Assembly (NCBI RefSeq): GCF_034008315.1
Contig: NZ_CP125377.1
Span: 2,864,001-2,928,000 of the forward strand
From: Pseudomonas sp. P8_241
Lineage (GTDB): Bacteria > Pseudomonadota > Gammaproteobacteria > Pseudomonadales > Pseudomonadaceae
Reading direction: 5' to 3'
Length of the DNA stretch: 64,000 bases
Shown here: in pieces, positions 46,601-58,816 of the stretch
How positions within the stretch are numbered: position 1 is the first letter of the stretch
Layout: each line of letters opens with the position of its first letter
The notes under the pieces: model-generated
What the model saw: only the letters and a program-made list of their open reading frames with translations
Database searches by the model: none
What the model was told of the DNA's origin: nothing
Position numbers and translations under genes: made by a program

Positions 46601-47520
46601 TCCACTTGACCGAAAGGGAGACGCTGAACGGCTTCCTTGAGCGGTTCCCCAATTTGCGCACTCTCGATCTGCAAGACACCGACCTGCGATTGCCCAACAT
46701 CGACGGTGAGCTTGAAAGCGCCTTGCCACCCACCATTGCGCAGTTACAGCACCTGACTGTGTTGAATCTGCGTGCCACCCAACTGACCTTCGAAGAGGCC
46801 ACAGCGGGACAGTTGAGTTCGCTGACCCAGCTGCAATCGCTGGATCTGAGCGATAACCCATTGGGCGTCCCGCCGATGGTGATGGGGATGGCGCAGTTGC
46901 GTTCGCTCAATCTGAGCAATACCGGCATCACGACGTGCCCGGCCGGGATCATGGACCAGCCCTACCTGACGACTCTGGACTTGCGTGACAACCAGATTCG
47001 CCGTGTGCCGCAGGCCATCTTGAACCAGGCCATCGCCAGGGATCGGGTGCTGCTGTGGAACAACCCTCTGGATGATGAAGACACGTTACGACGGCTGGTC
47101 AGCCATCGACAACGAACGGGCGTCAATTTGTGGCTGAGCGTGCCGGGTCATGACTATTCGGGCCCTGCCGCCTGGTTGCGCGCAATTGAAGGGGCGCCGC
47201 GCGAGGCGGGGCTACAGATCTGGCAACGGCTGGCGCTCAGACCGGGAGGGGCGCGATTTTTGGGGACCATCAATGCATTGACCCTGACCGCGGACTTCCA
47301 GGTTGATTATCTGGATCTTCAGGCACGGGTCTGGCAGCTGTTGACTGAAGCAGAGGCTTCGCAGGAACTGTGGGCGCGATTGCCCCGCAATATTCGATTG
47401 CCATCGGGAGCGTTTGACAACCCGTTTGCCGTGTTCACAGCGCTGGAGGATGGGGCGAGGCTCTATAACGACTGGGTGGCATTGGGGCGGCCGTTTCCGA
47501 CTGGAGAGGGTGCCTTGTAG
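43645..47520 (+). CDS. DUF6543/leucine-rich-repeat toxin-like protein with a truncated NEL-like C-terminus
   Basis: 1291 residues, no signal peptide. The N-terminal about 400 residues resemble the dermonecrotic-toxin-like DUF6543 region (YQGQVTRSQTLVQALLSNYQ, LLLYRYSATDIWCYRDRTSG). A hydrophobic stretch at about 420-480 (FGPLALFVPGGEGLLALAGAI, LLNALPLVADAA) could enter membranes. A helical middle leads to leucine-rich repeats at about 970-1130 (LRTLDLQDTDL, LTVLNLRATQL, LQSLDLSDNPL, LRSLNLSNTGI). The last about 125 residues follow the start of a NEL ubiquitin-ligase domain (ADFQVDYLDLQARVWQLL) but contain no cysteine, so the ligase Cys is absent. It stands alone between a REP and a terminator. 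It is probably an effector or a pseudo-ligase; how it would be secreted is unknown. The start lacks a strong ribosome-binding site. Confidence 0.82.
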   Translation: MNELSEANSAQPLPLLDELKAVVARVLPQTPAQFAECEIKKRWDVDPQSALLVTLDYDYAGHPAQNGLYQGQVTRSQTLVQALLSNYQTVADGRFGENAFGLFTPPDVGPSVRIVENVDEFAYDGSGNHKTYEGIYRSTLPQTYGPQTQISLRPADFKKWVWLLSFKDLYQAYVESAWPADEAIEAVKPFALRMSTKAAFVMAAWLQRKEGCLSEEGLHLAMRSAGLPIDQAWETLTIQQLQAPTRIASGVEVSRLLLYRYSATDIWCYRDRTSGKVLMYIPGNSSPLHEFADGHLLRRWIVDQGRLTETRQALASHFAEDDRRDGTFHAGVLTALDGMVKYPQQHRLTKEAGFFNNDGYWNPEDYIGFDPAPAKTDPFAQLVLSMKQAAQASVDTIRDDAQVNRDNLSAVVEPIVHWVSQFGPLALFVPGGEGLLALAGAIDAAYGLDQALNGETAEQRSEGVTRTVFGLLNALPLVADAASSVSKGTEAGAQIKLEDAQGEPSLVPGPEPAVIAVPGQSTSPMLSRTDLLRGVGAPAGTFNDEVLAQIGRVSAVSDDMLRLMQSGRAPTPLLADTIDRFRIDQEVRALPDTFGTPGERFNRLYQALQRSEHQWVQLFQRQYPDVPKLALEQLLDRYGVDFKAEPDAAEARRLFRQLNSKARQFQQHVRLNRAFEGLYLHSVANPEADTLALHSLKNLPGWSKGLRIDVRDGSIAGRLLDRSGPLDAVDCRMVIKSGTGYLSGSSVTDFYEAVAGVLSKDERSALGLRSRDLGGQLKLQVGERLLSRSELILGLGRMDSGLPFEAYGLRGGGYPGTPQAAALTWQVSRLQVKDIYPEFSDAEADEVLQRLGGNAQRHLEELRRQMHQLYSDIDTWIDQVGVDIDDMEVAFLQMGDPGTEGLDHTQLAAQNARTLQDAMRQEAATRNDLADELIDIWKKRSPQQQSHYSGNHVDGFVMNLSHEDYHRLPALNVRFNDVVELNLRNFHLTERETLNGFLERFPNLRTLDLQDTDLRLPNIDGELESALPPTIAQLQHLTVLNLRATQLTFEEATAGQLSSLTQLQSLDLSDNPLGVPPMVMGMAQLRSLNLSNTGITTCPAGIMDQPYLTTLDLRDNQIRRVPQAILNQAIARDRVLLWNNPLDDEDTLRRLVSHRQRTGVNLWLSVPGHDYSGPAAWLRAIEGAPREAGLQIWQRLALRPGGARFLGTINALTLTADFQVDYLDLQARVWQLLTEAEASQELWARLPRNIRLPSGAFDNPFAVFTALEDGARLYNDWVALGRPFPTGEGAL

Positions 47521-47528
47521 ACGTAAAA

Positions 47529-47560
47529 AAGCCTCGAGCCCCGCAAGGGGCTCGAGGCTT
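47529..47560. terminator. Strong terminator between convergent LRR and DUF934 genes
   Basis: A perfect 14-bp stem (AAGCCTCGAGCCCC / GGGGCTCGAGGCTT) closed by a GCAA tetraloop. The A-tract on the plus strand provides the U-tract for the minus-strand cysI-DUF934 transcript; it is only 6 bp from that stop. Confidence 0.9.
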
Positions 47561-47565
47561 CATGA

Positions 47566-48060
47566 TCACCGGCGACGAAACAGCGGCAGCGGTTCGTCAG
47601 TGGCGGCCTGATAGGTTACCGAGAAGTCCTTGAGTCCCTCAAGGGCTTCATACGGGTCTTTATCGGGGCGAATTGCAAAGGCATCGAAACCGCAGCGATG
47701 CAGGTAGAACAGTTGATCACGCAGCACATCGCCAATGGCCCGCAGTTCGCCTTTGAAACCGTAACGGTCGCGCAGCAGGCGGGCGTTGGAGTAGTTGCGG
47801 CCATCGGTGAAGGCCGGGAAGTTCAGGGCGATGACTTGGAACTGCGCCACGTCTTCACTGATTTCCTCGGCTTCCTCATCGGCATCCAGCCAGATGCCCA
47901 GGCCGCCGTCGCGGGCCAGGAGCATGCGGCTGTGTTCGCGCCACAGCTGCAACGGGACAATGTAGTCGTCGCAGTTGGTGATCTCGTCGATGTTGAAGTC
48001 CTTCGGCAGCAAGTGCCAGGTTTCGTCGACGACTTCGTTGTTCTTAATGATTCGCTGCAT
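47566..48060 (-). CDS. DUF934 protein following sulfite reductase
   Basis: 164 residues, soluble. It matches the DUF934 pattern with an opening IIKNNEVVDETWHLL, a middle FPAFTDGRNYSNARLLRDRYG and GDVLRDQLFYLHRCGFDAF near the end. It is nearly always encoded next to cysI in proteobacteria and is thought to help sulfite reduction, but its biochemical role is not established. The start at 48060 lies inside the end of cysI (17-bp overlap), so translation is coupled. The frame is open to 48090, but that would only extend into cysI. Confidence 0.92.
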   Translation of the reverse strand: MQRIIKNNEVVDETWHLLPKDFNIDEITNCDDYIVPLQLWREHSRMLLARDGGLGIWLDADEEAEEISEDVAQFQVIALNFPAFTDGRNYSNARLLRDRYGFKGELRAIGDVLRDQLFYLHRCGFDAFAIRPDKDPYEALEGLKDFSVTYQAATDEPLPLFRRR

Positions 48061-49702
48061 AGACGCGTTCCTTGAAGAGGTCGATGCCAATACGCTGGTA
48101 GGTGTCGATGAAACGCTCGTCTTCGGTACGTTGTTCGATGTACACGTCGATCAGCTTTTCGATCACGTCAGGCATGGCTTCCTGGGCAAAGGACGGCCCG
48201 AGGATCTTGCCCAGGCTGGCGTCACGGCTGGCGCTGCCGCCGAGAGACACCTGGTAGAACTCTTCGCCTTTTTTGTCCACCCCGAGGATGCCGATGTGGC
48301 CGACGTGGTGGTGACCGCAGGCGTTCATGCAACCGGAGATGTTCAGGTCCAGTTCGCCGATGTCGAACAGGTAGTCCAGGTCATCGAAACGACGCTGGAT
48401 GGATTCGGCGATCGGGATCGACTTGGCGTTGGCCAGGGAGCAGAAGTCACCACCGGGGCAGCAGATGATGTCGGTCAGCAGGCCGATGTTCGGCGTAGCG
48501 AAACCTTGCTCGCGCAACTCGCCCCACAGGGTGAACAGCTTGTCCTGCTCGACGTCGGCCAGAATGATGTTCTGCTCGTGGGACGTGCGCAATTGGCCAT
48601 AGCTGTAGCGGTCGGCCAGATCGGCAACGGCGTCTAGTTGCTTGTCAGTGATGTCGCCCGGCGCAACGCCGGTCGGCTTCAGGGACAGGGTCACGGCGAC
48701 ATAACCCGGCTTCTTGTGGGCCAGGGTATTGCGAACACGCCAGCGAGCGAAGCCCGGGTGTTCTTTGTCCAGATCGGCCAATGCACCGGCCTGGTTGTCC
48801 AGGGACTTGTACTCAGGGTCGACGAAGTGCTTGGCGACACGATGAACTTCGGCTTCGGTCAGTGTGGTCTGGCCACCGCGAAGGTGTTCCATTTCCGCAT
48901 CGACTTTCTGCGCGAAGACTTCAGGCGTCAGCGCTTTCACCAGGATCTTGATCCGCGCCTTGTACTTGTTGTCACGACGGCCGTAGCGGTTGTAGACCCG
49001 CAGGATGGCGTCGAGGTAGCTCAACAGGTCTTGCCACGGCAGGAATTCATTGATGAATGCGCCCACCACCGGCGTACGGCCCAGGCCGCCACCCACCAAT
49101 ACACGGAAGCCCAGTTCGCCAGCGGCGTTGTGCACCGGCTCAAGGCCGATGTCGTGGACTTCGATGGCGGCACGGTCGGAAGTCGACCCGTTGACGGCAA
49201 TCTTGAACTTACGCGGCAGGTAGGCGAATTCCGGGTGGAACGTTGTCCACTGGCGGACGATCTCGCACCATGGGCGCGGATCGATCAGTTCATCGGCGGC
49301 AACGCCGGCAAACTGGTCGGTAGTGACGTTGCGCAGGCAGTTGCCGCTGGTCTGGATCGCGTGCATCTGCACGGTGGCCAGCTCAGCGAGGATGTCCGGA
49401 ATGTCTTCCACGGCCGGCCAGTTGAACTGCACGTTCTGCCGGGTACTGATGTGGGCGTAGCCCTTGTCGTAGTCGCGGGCGATTTTGGCCATCATTCGCA
49501 TCTGGCGCGAAGTCAGTTGGCCATAAGGCACGGCGACCCGCAACATCGGGGCGAAACGCTGGATATAAAGGCCATTTTGCAGGCGCAGCGGGCGGAACTC
49601 TTCTTCGCTCAGCTCCCCTGCCAGATAGCGTCGGGTCTGATCACGGAACTGCTTGACGCGGTCCTCGATGATCCGCTGATCGTATTCGTCGTATACGTAC
49701 AT
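48044..49702 (-). CDS. cysI: Sulfite/nitrite reductase, siroheme and 4Fe-4S type
   Basis: 552 residues. It reduces sulfite to sulfide with six electrons in assimilatory sulfur metabolism. Two ferrodoxin-like half domains and two siroheme-binding halves are present, with the cluster cysteines in CCPGGDFCSLANAKS and SGCMNACGHHH and the early segment ISTRQNVQFNWPAVED. The family is the single-subunit type of Pseudomonas rather than the two-subunit CysIJ of E. coli. It leads the two-gene operon with DUF934. Start: ATG at 49702 with AGGAC upstream. Confidence 0.95.
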   Translation of the reverse strand: MYVYDEYDQRIIEDRVKQFRDQTRRYLAGELSEEEFRPLRLQNGLYIQRFAPMLRVAVPYGQLTSRQMRMMAKIARDYDKGYAHISTRQNVQFNWPAVEDIPDILAELATVQMHAIQTSGNCLRNVTTDQFAGVAADELIDPRPWCEIVRQWTTFHPEFAYLPRKFKIAVNGSTSDRAAIEVHDIGLEPVHNAAGELGFRVLVGGGLGRTPVVGAFINEFLPWQDLLSYLDAILRVYNRYGRRDNKYKARIKILVKALTPEVFAQKVDAEMEHLRGGQTTLTEAEVHRVAKHFVDPEYKSLDNQAGALADLDKEHPGFARWRVRNTLAHKKPGYVAVTLSLKPTGVAPGDITDKQLDAVADLADRYSYGQLRTSHEQNIILADVEQDKLFTLWGELREQGFATPNIGLLTDIICCPGGDFCSLANAKSIPIAESIQRRFDDLDYLFDIGELDLNISGCMNACGHHHVGHIGILGVDKKGEEFYQVSLGGSASRDASLGKILGPSFAQEAMPDVIEKLIDVYIEQRTEDERFIDTYQRIGIDLFKERVYAANH

Positions 49703-49995
49703 ATAAGTCCTGTTCTCAGGCTTGGGTCGCTCGGATACAGCTGCGTTTTTGTGCTTGCCGGAGTCCGATAAAACCTCTGCAATTCTGCGCGCACGGCCGC
49801 GCTCTCCCTACGGAGCCGGGGCAAGATACCAGTTTGCAGTTATGCGTAAAAGTGATGTTTGAGCATATGTAAAGAACCAAATCGCCTAATGAGAATCGTT
49901 GTCGCAAAGACCCTGTTTGTGGTGCGGGCAATCGTCGTCTTTACTGTGATCGAGTCTTTATGCAATCACCGATAAAACCGACAAGAGGCGATGCA

Positions 49996-50109
49996 ATGAG
50001 CAACCCAACCAAAGCACAAAAAAGCGATAGCTCGGTCGATGCCTGGGCGATTTTGTTTTTGATCATTCTGGTCGTGGGGACGGCGGTTTTCTGGGTCAGT
50101 CACCAGTAA
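49996..50109 (+). CDS. 37-residue single-pass membrane peptide
   Basis: A short frame beginning MSNPTKAQKSDSSVDAW and continuing with a hydrophobic segment (AILFLIILVVGTAVFW) that spans about residues 18-33, then ending SHQ. The N-terminal half is charged and polar. GAGGCG lies about 9 bases upstream of the ATG. It has the look of the small inner-membrane peptides common in Pseudomonas. It is divergent from cysI across 293 bp that hold no other gene. Function unknown. Confidence 0.7.
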   Translation: MSNPTKAQKSDSSVDAWAILFLIILVVGTAVFWVSHQ

Positions 50110-50225
50110 GCGACTACATCGGGCCTATGTTCTGACGATTGTCAGGCAAAAACCGGAAAAGTCGCCGTTGTAGCGGAGATTCGCTGGCTATAATGCGCGG
50201 CGAATTTCCGGGGCTCGGTCGACAC

Positions 50226-51311
50226 ATGTTGAAGTTTCTGAGGGGCGTACTGCTGACGCTGGGCTTGGCCGCGGGAAATTGTGCCCAAGCGGCGTCGGTG
50301 TTGTTCCTGAATCCGGGAACCACCAAAGAAGCTTTCTGGGTCAGTTATTCGCAGTTCATGCAGGCCGCAGCCACGAATCTGGGGATGGACCTGCGCATCC
50401 AGTATGCCGACCGGGTCCCTGAAAACATCATCAAACAGGCCCGTGAAGCCCTGCAGGGACACAATCGTCCCGACTATCTGGTGTTCGTCAACGAGCAATC
50501 CGTGGCGCCCGAAATCCTGCGTCTGGCGCAAGGCAGCGGTGTAAAGCTGTTTTTGGTCAATAACGCGCTGTCAGCGGATCAGGTGAAGCTACTCGGTGCG
50601 CGGCCGGACAGGTATCCCGGTTGGGTCGGTAGCCTGGTGCCCAATGACGAGGAAGGTGGCTATCTGATGCTCAAAGAGCTGATTCGTCGACATCCTCCTG
50701 TTACATCTGGGGATACGATCGAGCTGCTGGCGTTTTCCGGGTTGAAGGTCACCCCGTCGGCGCAGTTGCGTGAAAAGGGTCTGCGTCGGGCATTGGCCGA
50801 GCATCCTGAAGTTCGGCTGCGTCAGCTGGTGTATGGCGGCTGGACACGGCAGCGTGCTTATGAGCAGGCCAGGTTGTTGTTCAAGCGTTACCCCCGAGCC
50901 TCACTCGTCTGGACTGCCAATGACGAGATGGCATTTGGCGTCATGCAGGCGTACGCCGAAACGGGAGGCGTGCCTGGCCAGGGCGCGTTGTTTGGCACCA
51001 TCAACAATTCACCGGCCGCGTTGCAGGCTCTGCTGGACAATCGCCTGAGCGTGCTGCTGGGCGGTCATTTCAGCCTGGGTGGCTGGGCGATGGTGCAATT
51101 GCACGATTACGACGAAGGAATCGACACCAGCCAGTTCGGTGGCCGCGACCGGCAGATACCCTTGCTCGAGGTCATTGATAAGACTCAGGCCAGACGGTTG
51201 CTGGGACTGGGCGCCAAGCAGGACTTCGGTGTAAGTTTTCATAAGCTGTCCGCCAAGGGGCGACCGACGTCCTGGCGCTACCCCTTCACCCTGCAGACCT
51301 TGATGCACTAA
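50226..51311 (+). CDS. Periplasmic sugar-binding-like protein
   Basis: 361 residues with a signal peptide (KFLRGVLLTLGLAAGNCAQA). The mature part has the periplasmic-binding-protein-like type I fold (SVLFLNPGTTKEAFW, DYLVFVNEQSVAPEIL, LVWTANDEMAFGVMQA, LLGGHFSLGGW). These belong to the LacI/RbsB-related binding proteins. No ABC permease or ATPase gene is next to it, so it may be a stand-alone sensor component or serve a transporter elsewhere. The start at 50226 directly precedes the signal; the open frame back to 50139 lacks one. It converges on DUF2970, 6 bp away. Confidence 0.82.
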   Translation: MLKFLRGVLLTLGLAAGNCAQAASVLFLNPGTTKEAFWVSYSQFMQAAATNLGMDLRIQYADRVPENIIKQAREALQGHNRPDYLVFVNEQSVAPEILRLAQGSGVKLFLVNNALSADQVKLLGARPDRYPGWVGSLVPNDEEGGYLMLKELIRRHPPVTSGDTIELLAFSGLKVTPSAQLREKGLRRALAEHPEVRLRQLVYGGWTRQRAYEQARLLFKRYPRASLVWTANDEMAFGVMQAYAETGGVPGQGALFGTINNSPAALQALLDNRLSVLLGGHFSLGGWAMVQLHDYDEGIDTSQFGGRDRQIPLLEVIDKTQARRLLGLGAKQDFGVSFHKLSAKGRPTSWRYPFTLQTLMH

Positions 51312-51317
51312 GCCGGG

Positions 51318-51536
51318 TCAGACGCCGGCCAGGTGCAGCACCAGCTTCACGATGCCGAACAGCGTCAACGCGAACACCGCCGTGAACACTATCCCCAACA
51401 CCACAAAATGACTGGGTTTGCCGTGAGTGAAGTCACGGGCGCGGTTCTTGCCGCTTTGCACCCCGAAAGCCGCCGCCATGACGCTGTGCAGCATCTGCCA
51501 GAAGGTCGGCGGTTTGTTGTCGGCTGGATCGTCCAT
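51318..51536 (-). CDS. DUF2970 membrane protein
   Basis: 72 residues with one C-terminal membrane helix (SHFVVLGIVFTAVFALTLFGIVKLV, quoted in part: FVVLGIVFTAVFALTLFGIV) and the family opening PTFWQMLHSVMAAAFGVQSG. Function unknown. The start at 51536 has GAGGGA upstream; the frame is open to 51644 without support. Confidence 0.88.
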   Translation of the reverse strand: MDDPADNKPPTFWQMLHSVMAAAFGVQSGKNRARDFTHGKPSHFVVLGIVFTAVFALTLFGIVKLVLHLAGV

Positions 51537-51600
51537 AAATCCCTCACCACAGATGTGTGTGAGGCAAGCATAGACAATTCGCCGAATCGACAAAGTAAAT

Positions 51601-51691
51601 GTGGGAGCGAACCTGCTCGATGAGGCCATTACAGTCGAAATCAATGATGACTGTCAGTCCGCTATCGCGTGCAGACTCGCTCCCACTGGGG
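51601..51691. repeat. REP-like doublet after metH
   Basis: GTGGGAGCGAACCTGCTCG and TATCGCGTGCAGACTCGCTCCCAC form inverted arms (the right arm is quoted here in part as CAGACTCGCTCCCAC). It belongs to the GTGGGAGC subclass of Pseudomonas intergenic repeats and lies between DUF2970 and the metH 3' end. Confidence 0.75.
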
Positions 51692-51728
51692 GGCTTGGTT
51701 GGCCACATGACTGTGGCCAGCAAAGTGC

Positions 51729-55439
<3,711 letters not shown>

Positions 55440-55595
55440 TGGGACTACTCGGAAAGACCATGACGAAGGGCCGGGATCATAACAAACTTGTGCGCTTTTA
55501 GAGCATGACCGGGTTTAGCATGAATATCGCTCATGTTGGCTGGTGCGTCTGAGCTGTAGAATCGCGGCGTTTTTTAAAGGATCGGGACCAGGGAC

Positions 55596-57893
55596 ATGTC
55601 GTATCGCTTCATCATCAGCGCTGTGCTGTTGTTTTTAAGCTGGGGCGCTGCGGCGCAAGATCCAGCGATTTTGCCAGCGATTTCCTACAGCCGTGACATC
55701 CAGCCGATCTTCACTGAAAAGTGCGTGGCCTGCCACGCCTGCAACGATGCAGCCTGTCAGCTCAACCTCGGCAGTGGTGAAGGCGCGGCGCGAGGCGCGA
55801 CGAAAATTCCGGTCTACGATGGCGATCGCAGCAAAGCAGTTGCACCGACGCGCCTGTTTATGGATGCCTCCGGGAAAACCGCCTGGCAGCAAAAGGGCTT
55901 CTATTCGGTGCTTGATGCACAGGCGAGTCAGGCCGCACTGATGGCACGCATGCTTGAACTGGGCCACAACACACCTTTGCAACCTAACGCCAAACTGCCG
56001 CAAGACATTGTCCTGGGCCTGAACCGCGAAAACATGTGCGCCATGCCGGCGGAGTTTGACGCTTATGCCTCAACCCATCCCAAAGAAGGCATGCCGCTGG
56101 CAGTGACCGGCCTGACCAATCAGCAATACCAGACGTTGCAACGCTGGCTGACCTCCGGCGCACCCATCGATGAGCAGGGCCTGGTCCCTGACGCCAAAGA
56201 GGCCCTGCAGGTGGTGCAGTGGGAAAACCTGCTCAATTCGCCCGGCGCCAGGCAGAGCCTGGTGGGGCGTTGGCTATATGAGCACTGGTTCCTTGCGCAT
56301 CTCTACTTCAAGGATGGCGAGGCCGGGCATTTCTTTCAGTGGGTGCGTTCGCGTACACCGACCGGCCAGCCGATTGACCTGATCAACAGCCGTCGCCCGA
56401 ACGATGACCCGGGTACCGTCTTTTATTACCGTTTGTGGCCGGTGCAGGGCGTGATCGTGCACAAGACCCACATTGCCTATCCGCTGAGCCCGGCGAAAAT
56501 GGCCCGGGTCAAAAGCCTGTTCTACAACGGCAGCTGGCAGGTCGACGCGCTGCCGGGTTATGGGCCGCAGAGCCGGGCCAACCCCTTCGCCACCTTTGAG
56601 GCGATCCCGGCCCAGGCGCGTTATCAGTTCATGCTCGATAACGCCGAATACTTCGTTCGCACCTTTATTCGCGGGCCGGTGTGCCGCGGCCAGATCGCCA
56701 CAGATGTAATTCGCGACAACTTCTGGGCGTTGTTCCAGGCGCCGGACCACGATCTTTATGTCACCGACCCGAATTACCGCGGCCAGGCCACGCCGTTGCT
56801 GGCGATGCCGGGGCAGAACGATGACGTCGGCAGCGTCTTGAGTCTATGGCACGACTACCGTGACAAACGCAACGAATACGAGGCCTTGCGCCGCGACAGT
56901 TACGCCGATGAACCGGCGCCGAGCTGGTCGACACTCTGGGCCGGTAACGACAATTCGTTGCTGAGCATCTTCCGTCACTTCGACAGCGCCTCGGTGACCA
57001 AGGGCCTGATCGGCGACGTGCCGCAAACGATATGGCTGTTCGACTATCCGTTGCTGGAGCGCACTTATTACCAGTTGGCGGTCAACTTCGATGTGTTCGG
57101 CAACGTTTCCCATCAGGCCCAGACCCGCCTGTACTTCGACCTGATCCGTAACGGTGCCGAGCAGAACTTCTTGCGTTTGATGCCCGCCGATTCTCGCGAT
57201 GGTTACCTTGATGACTGGTATCAAAACAGTGGCAAATTCAAAATGTGGCTGGATTACGAGTCCATCGACAACGATAAGCCGACTGCACTGAAACTCGACG
57301 AGGCAGACCCCAAGCGCGATTTTGCCAAACAATTGCTGGCCCGTTATGGCGACCTCAATGCGCAGCCCGATCCCATCAACCGCTGCGAGGGGGCCTATTG
57401 CTCCCGGCCGAACATCGATCCTGACCTGCAGAGCGCCGAACAGGCTCTCAGCCACCTGGCCTCGCGCCCGGCGGCCGGATTGAAGGTCATTGATCAGTTG
57501 CCCGAAGCCACCATGCTGCGAGTGGAAGCCGCGAGCGGCAAGCGTGTGGCCTACAGCCTGCTGCGCAACCGCGCGCACAGCAATGTGGCGTTCATGCTCG
57601 GCGAATCGATGCGCTTTCAGCCGGGGCTCGATACCCTGACCATTTTCCCGGGTGTGTTAAGCAGTTATCCGAACTTCATGTTCAACATCCCGGCCGGACA
57701 AGTGCCTGAGTTTGTGGGCGCGATGGAAAGCGCCAGGGACGCCGACAGTTTCGAGAAAATCGTCGAACGTTGGGGTATTCGCCGCAGTCATCCGCAGTTC
57801 TGGCAGTATTTTCATGACCTGAGCCGCTATATCCACGAGACAGATCCGGTGGAAGAGGGCGTGCTGGACATGAATCGTTACGAGAACCTTTGA
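55596..57893 (+). CDS. cti: Fatty acid cis-trans isomerase
   Basis: 765 residues with a signal peptide (RFIISAVLLFLSWGAAAQ), so periplasmic. A single c-type haem site CVACH (Cys43, Cys46, His47) lies just after it, as in Cti. Cti converts cis membrane fatty acids to trans without changing bond number, stiffening the membrane within minutes of solvent or heat stress; it is a hallmark of Pseudomonas and Vibrio. The gene is divergent from metH and monocistronic, with a REP doublet after it. Confidence 0.95.
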   Translation: MSYRFIISAVLLFLSWGAAAQDPAILPAISYSRDIQPIFTEKCVACHACNDAACQLNLGSGEGAARGATKIPVYDGDRSKAVAPTRLFMDASGKTAWQQKGFYSVLDAQASQAALMARMLELGHNTPLQPNAKLPQDIVLGLNRENMCAMPAEFDAYASTHPKEGMPLAVTGLTNQQYQTLQRWLTSGAPIDEQGLVPDAKEALQVVQWENLLNSPGARQSLVGRWLYEHWFLAHLYFKDGEAGHFFQWVRSRTPTGQPIDLINSRRPNDDPGTVFYYRLWPVQGVIVHKTHIAYPLSPAKMARVKSLFYNGSWQVDALPGYGPQSRANPFATFEAIPAQARYQFMLDNAEYFVRTFIRGPVCRGQIATDVIRDNFWALFQAPDHDLYVTDPNYRGQATPLLAMPGQNDDVGSVLSLWHDYRDKRNEYEALRRDSYADEPAPSWSTLWAGNDNSLLSIFRHFDSASVTKGLIGDVPQTIWLFDYPLLERTYYQLAVNFDVFGNVSHQAQTRLYFDLIRNGAEQNFLRLMPADSRDGYLDDWYQNSGKFKMWLDYESIDNDKPTALKLDEADPKRDFAKQLLARYGDLNAQPDPINRCEGAYCSRPNIDPDLQSAEQALSHLASRPAAGLKVIDQLPEATMLRVEAASGKRVAYSLLRNRAHSNVAFMLGESMRFQPGLDTLTIFPGVLSSYPNFMFNIPAGQVPEFVGAMESARDADSFEKIVERWGIRRSHPQFWQYFHDLSRYIHETDPVEEGVLDMNRYENL

Positions 57894-57905
57894 TCCACCA
57901 CAATC

Positions 57906-58001
57906 CCCGTAGGAGCTGGCTTGCCAGCGATGAGGGCAAGACATTCAATATAAATGTCAACTGACCTGACGCCTTCGCCGGCAAGCCAGCTCCTACAGGG
58001 T
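57906..58001. repeat. REP doublet between cti and nfuA
   Basis: GTAGGAGCTGGCTTGCCAGCG with ATG, and CGCCGGCAAGCCAGCTCCTAC, are near-perfect inverted arms (quoted in part: GTAGGAGCTGGCTTGCC / GGCAAGCCAGCTCCTAC) around a spacer with a dyad near ATTCAATATAAATG. Confidence 0.82.
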
Positions 58002-58033
58002 ATGAAAAGATCTTTTCCTGACAAAAATACTAG

Positions 58034-58675
<642 letters not shown>

Positions 58676-58694
58676 GGTGTTCGCTGCGGCATAA

Positions 58695-58724
58695 AAAACG
58701 GCGCCCCGTGAGCGCCGTTTTTTT
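58695..58724 (+). terminator. Terminator of nfuA
   Basis: AAAACGGCGC / GCGCCGTTTT, a 10-bp stem with a 7-base loop followed by more T, 19 bp after the stop. The symmetric A- and T-tracts allow it to act on both strands. Confidence 0.9.
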
Positions 58725-58742
58725 ATGGGTGATGCATAAAAG

Positions 58743-58808
58743 ATCGCAGCCTTCGGCAGCTCCTACGAGAGAATGCGTTCTCCTGTAGGAGCTGCCGAAG
58801 GCTGCGAT
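58743..58808. repeat. Long perfect inverted repeat (REP family, 24-bp arms)
   Basis: Both arms are identical in reverse: ATCGCAGCCTTCGGCAGC then TCCTAC, and GTAGGA then GCTGCCGAAGGCTGCGAT, around an 18-base loop. A T-tract follows at 58809-58813. It lies between nfuA and cobM, convergent. A single diverged arm of the same family is at 36556. Confidence 0.85.
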
Positions 58809-58816
58809 TTTTTGAC

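Noticed and set aside
55440..55595. A cobalamin riboswitch before metH
   Set aside because: The 155-bp region lacks both the GCTGCCCCCGCAAC core and a B12 box.
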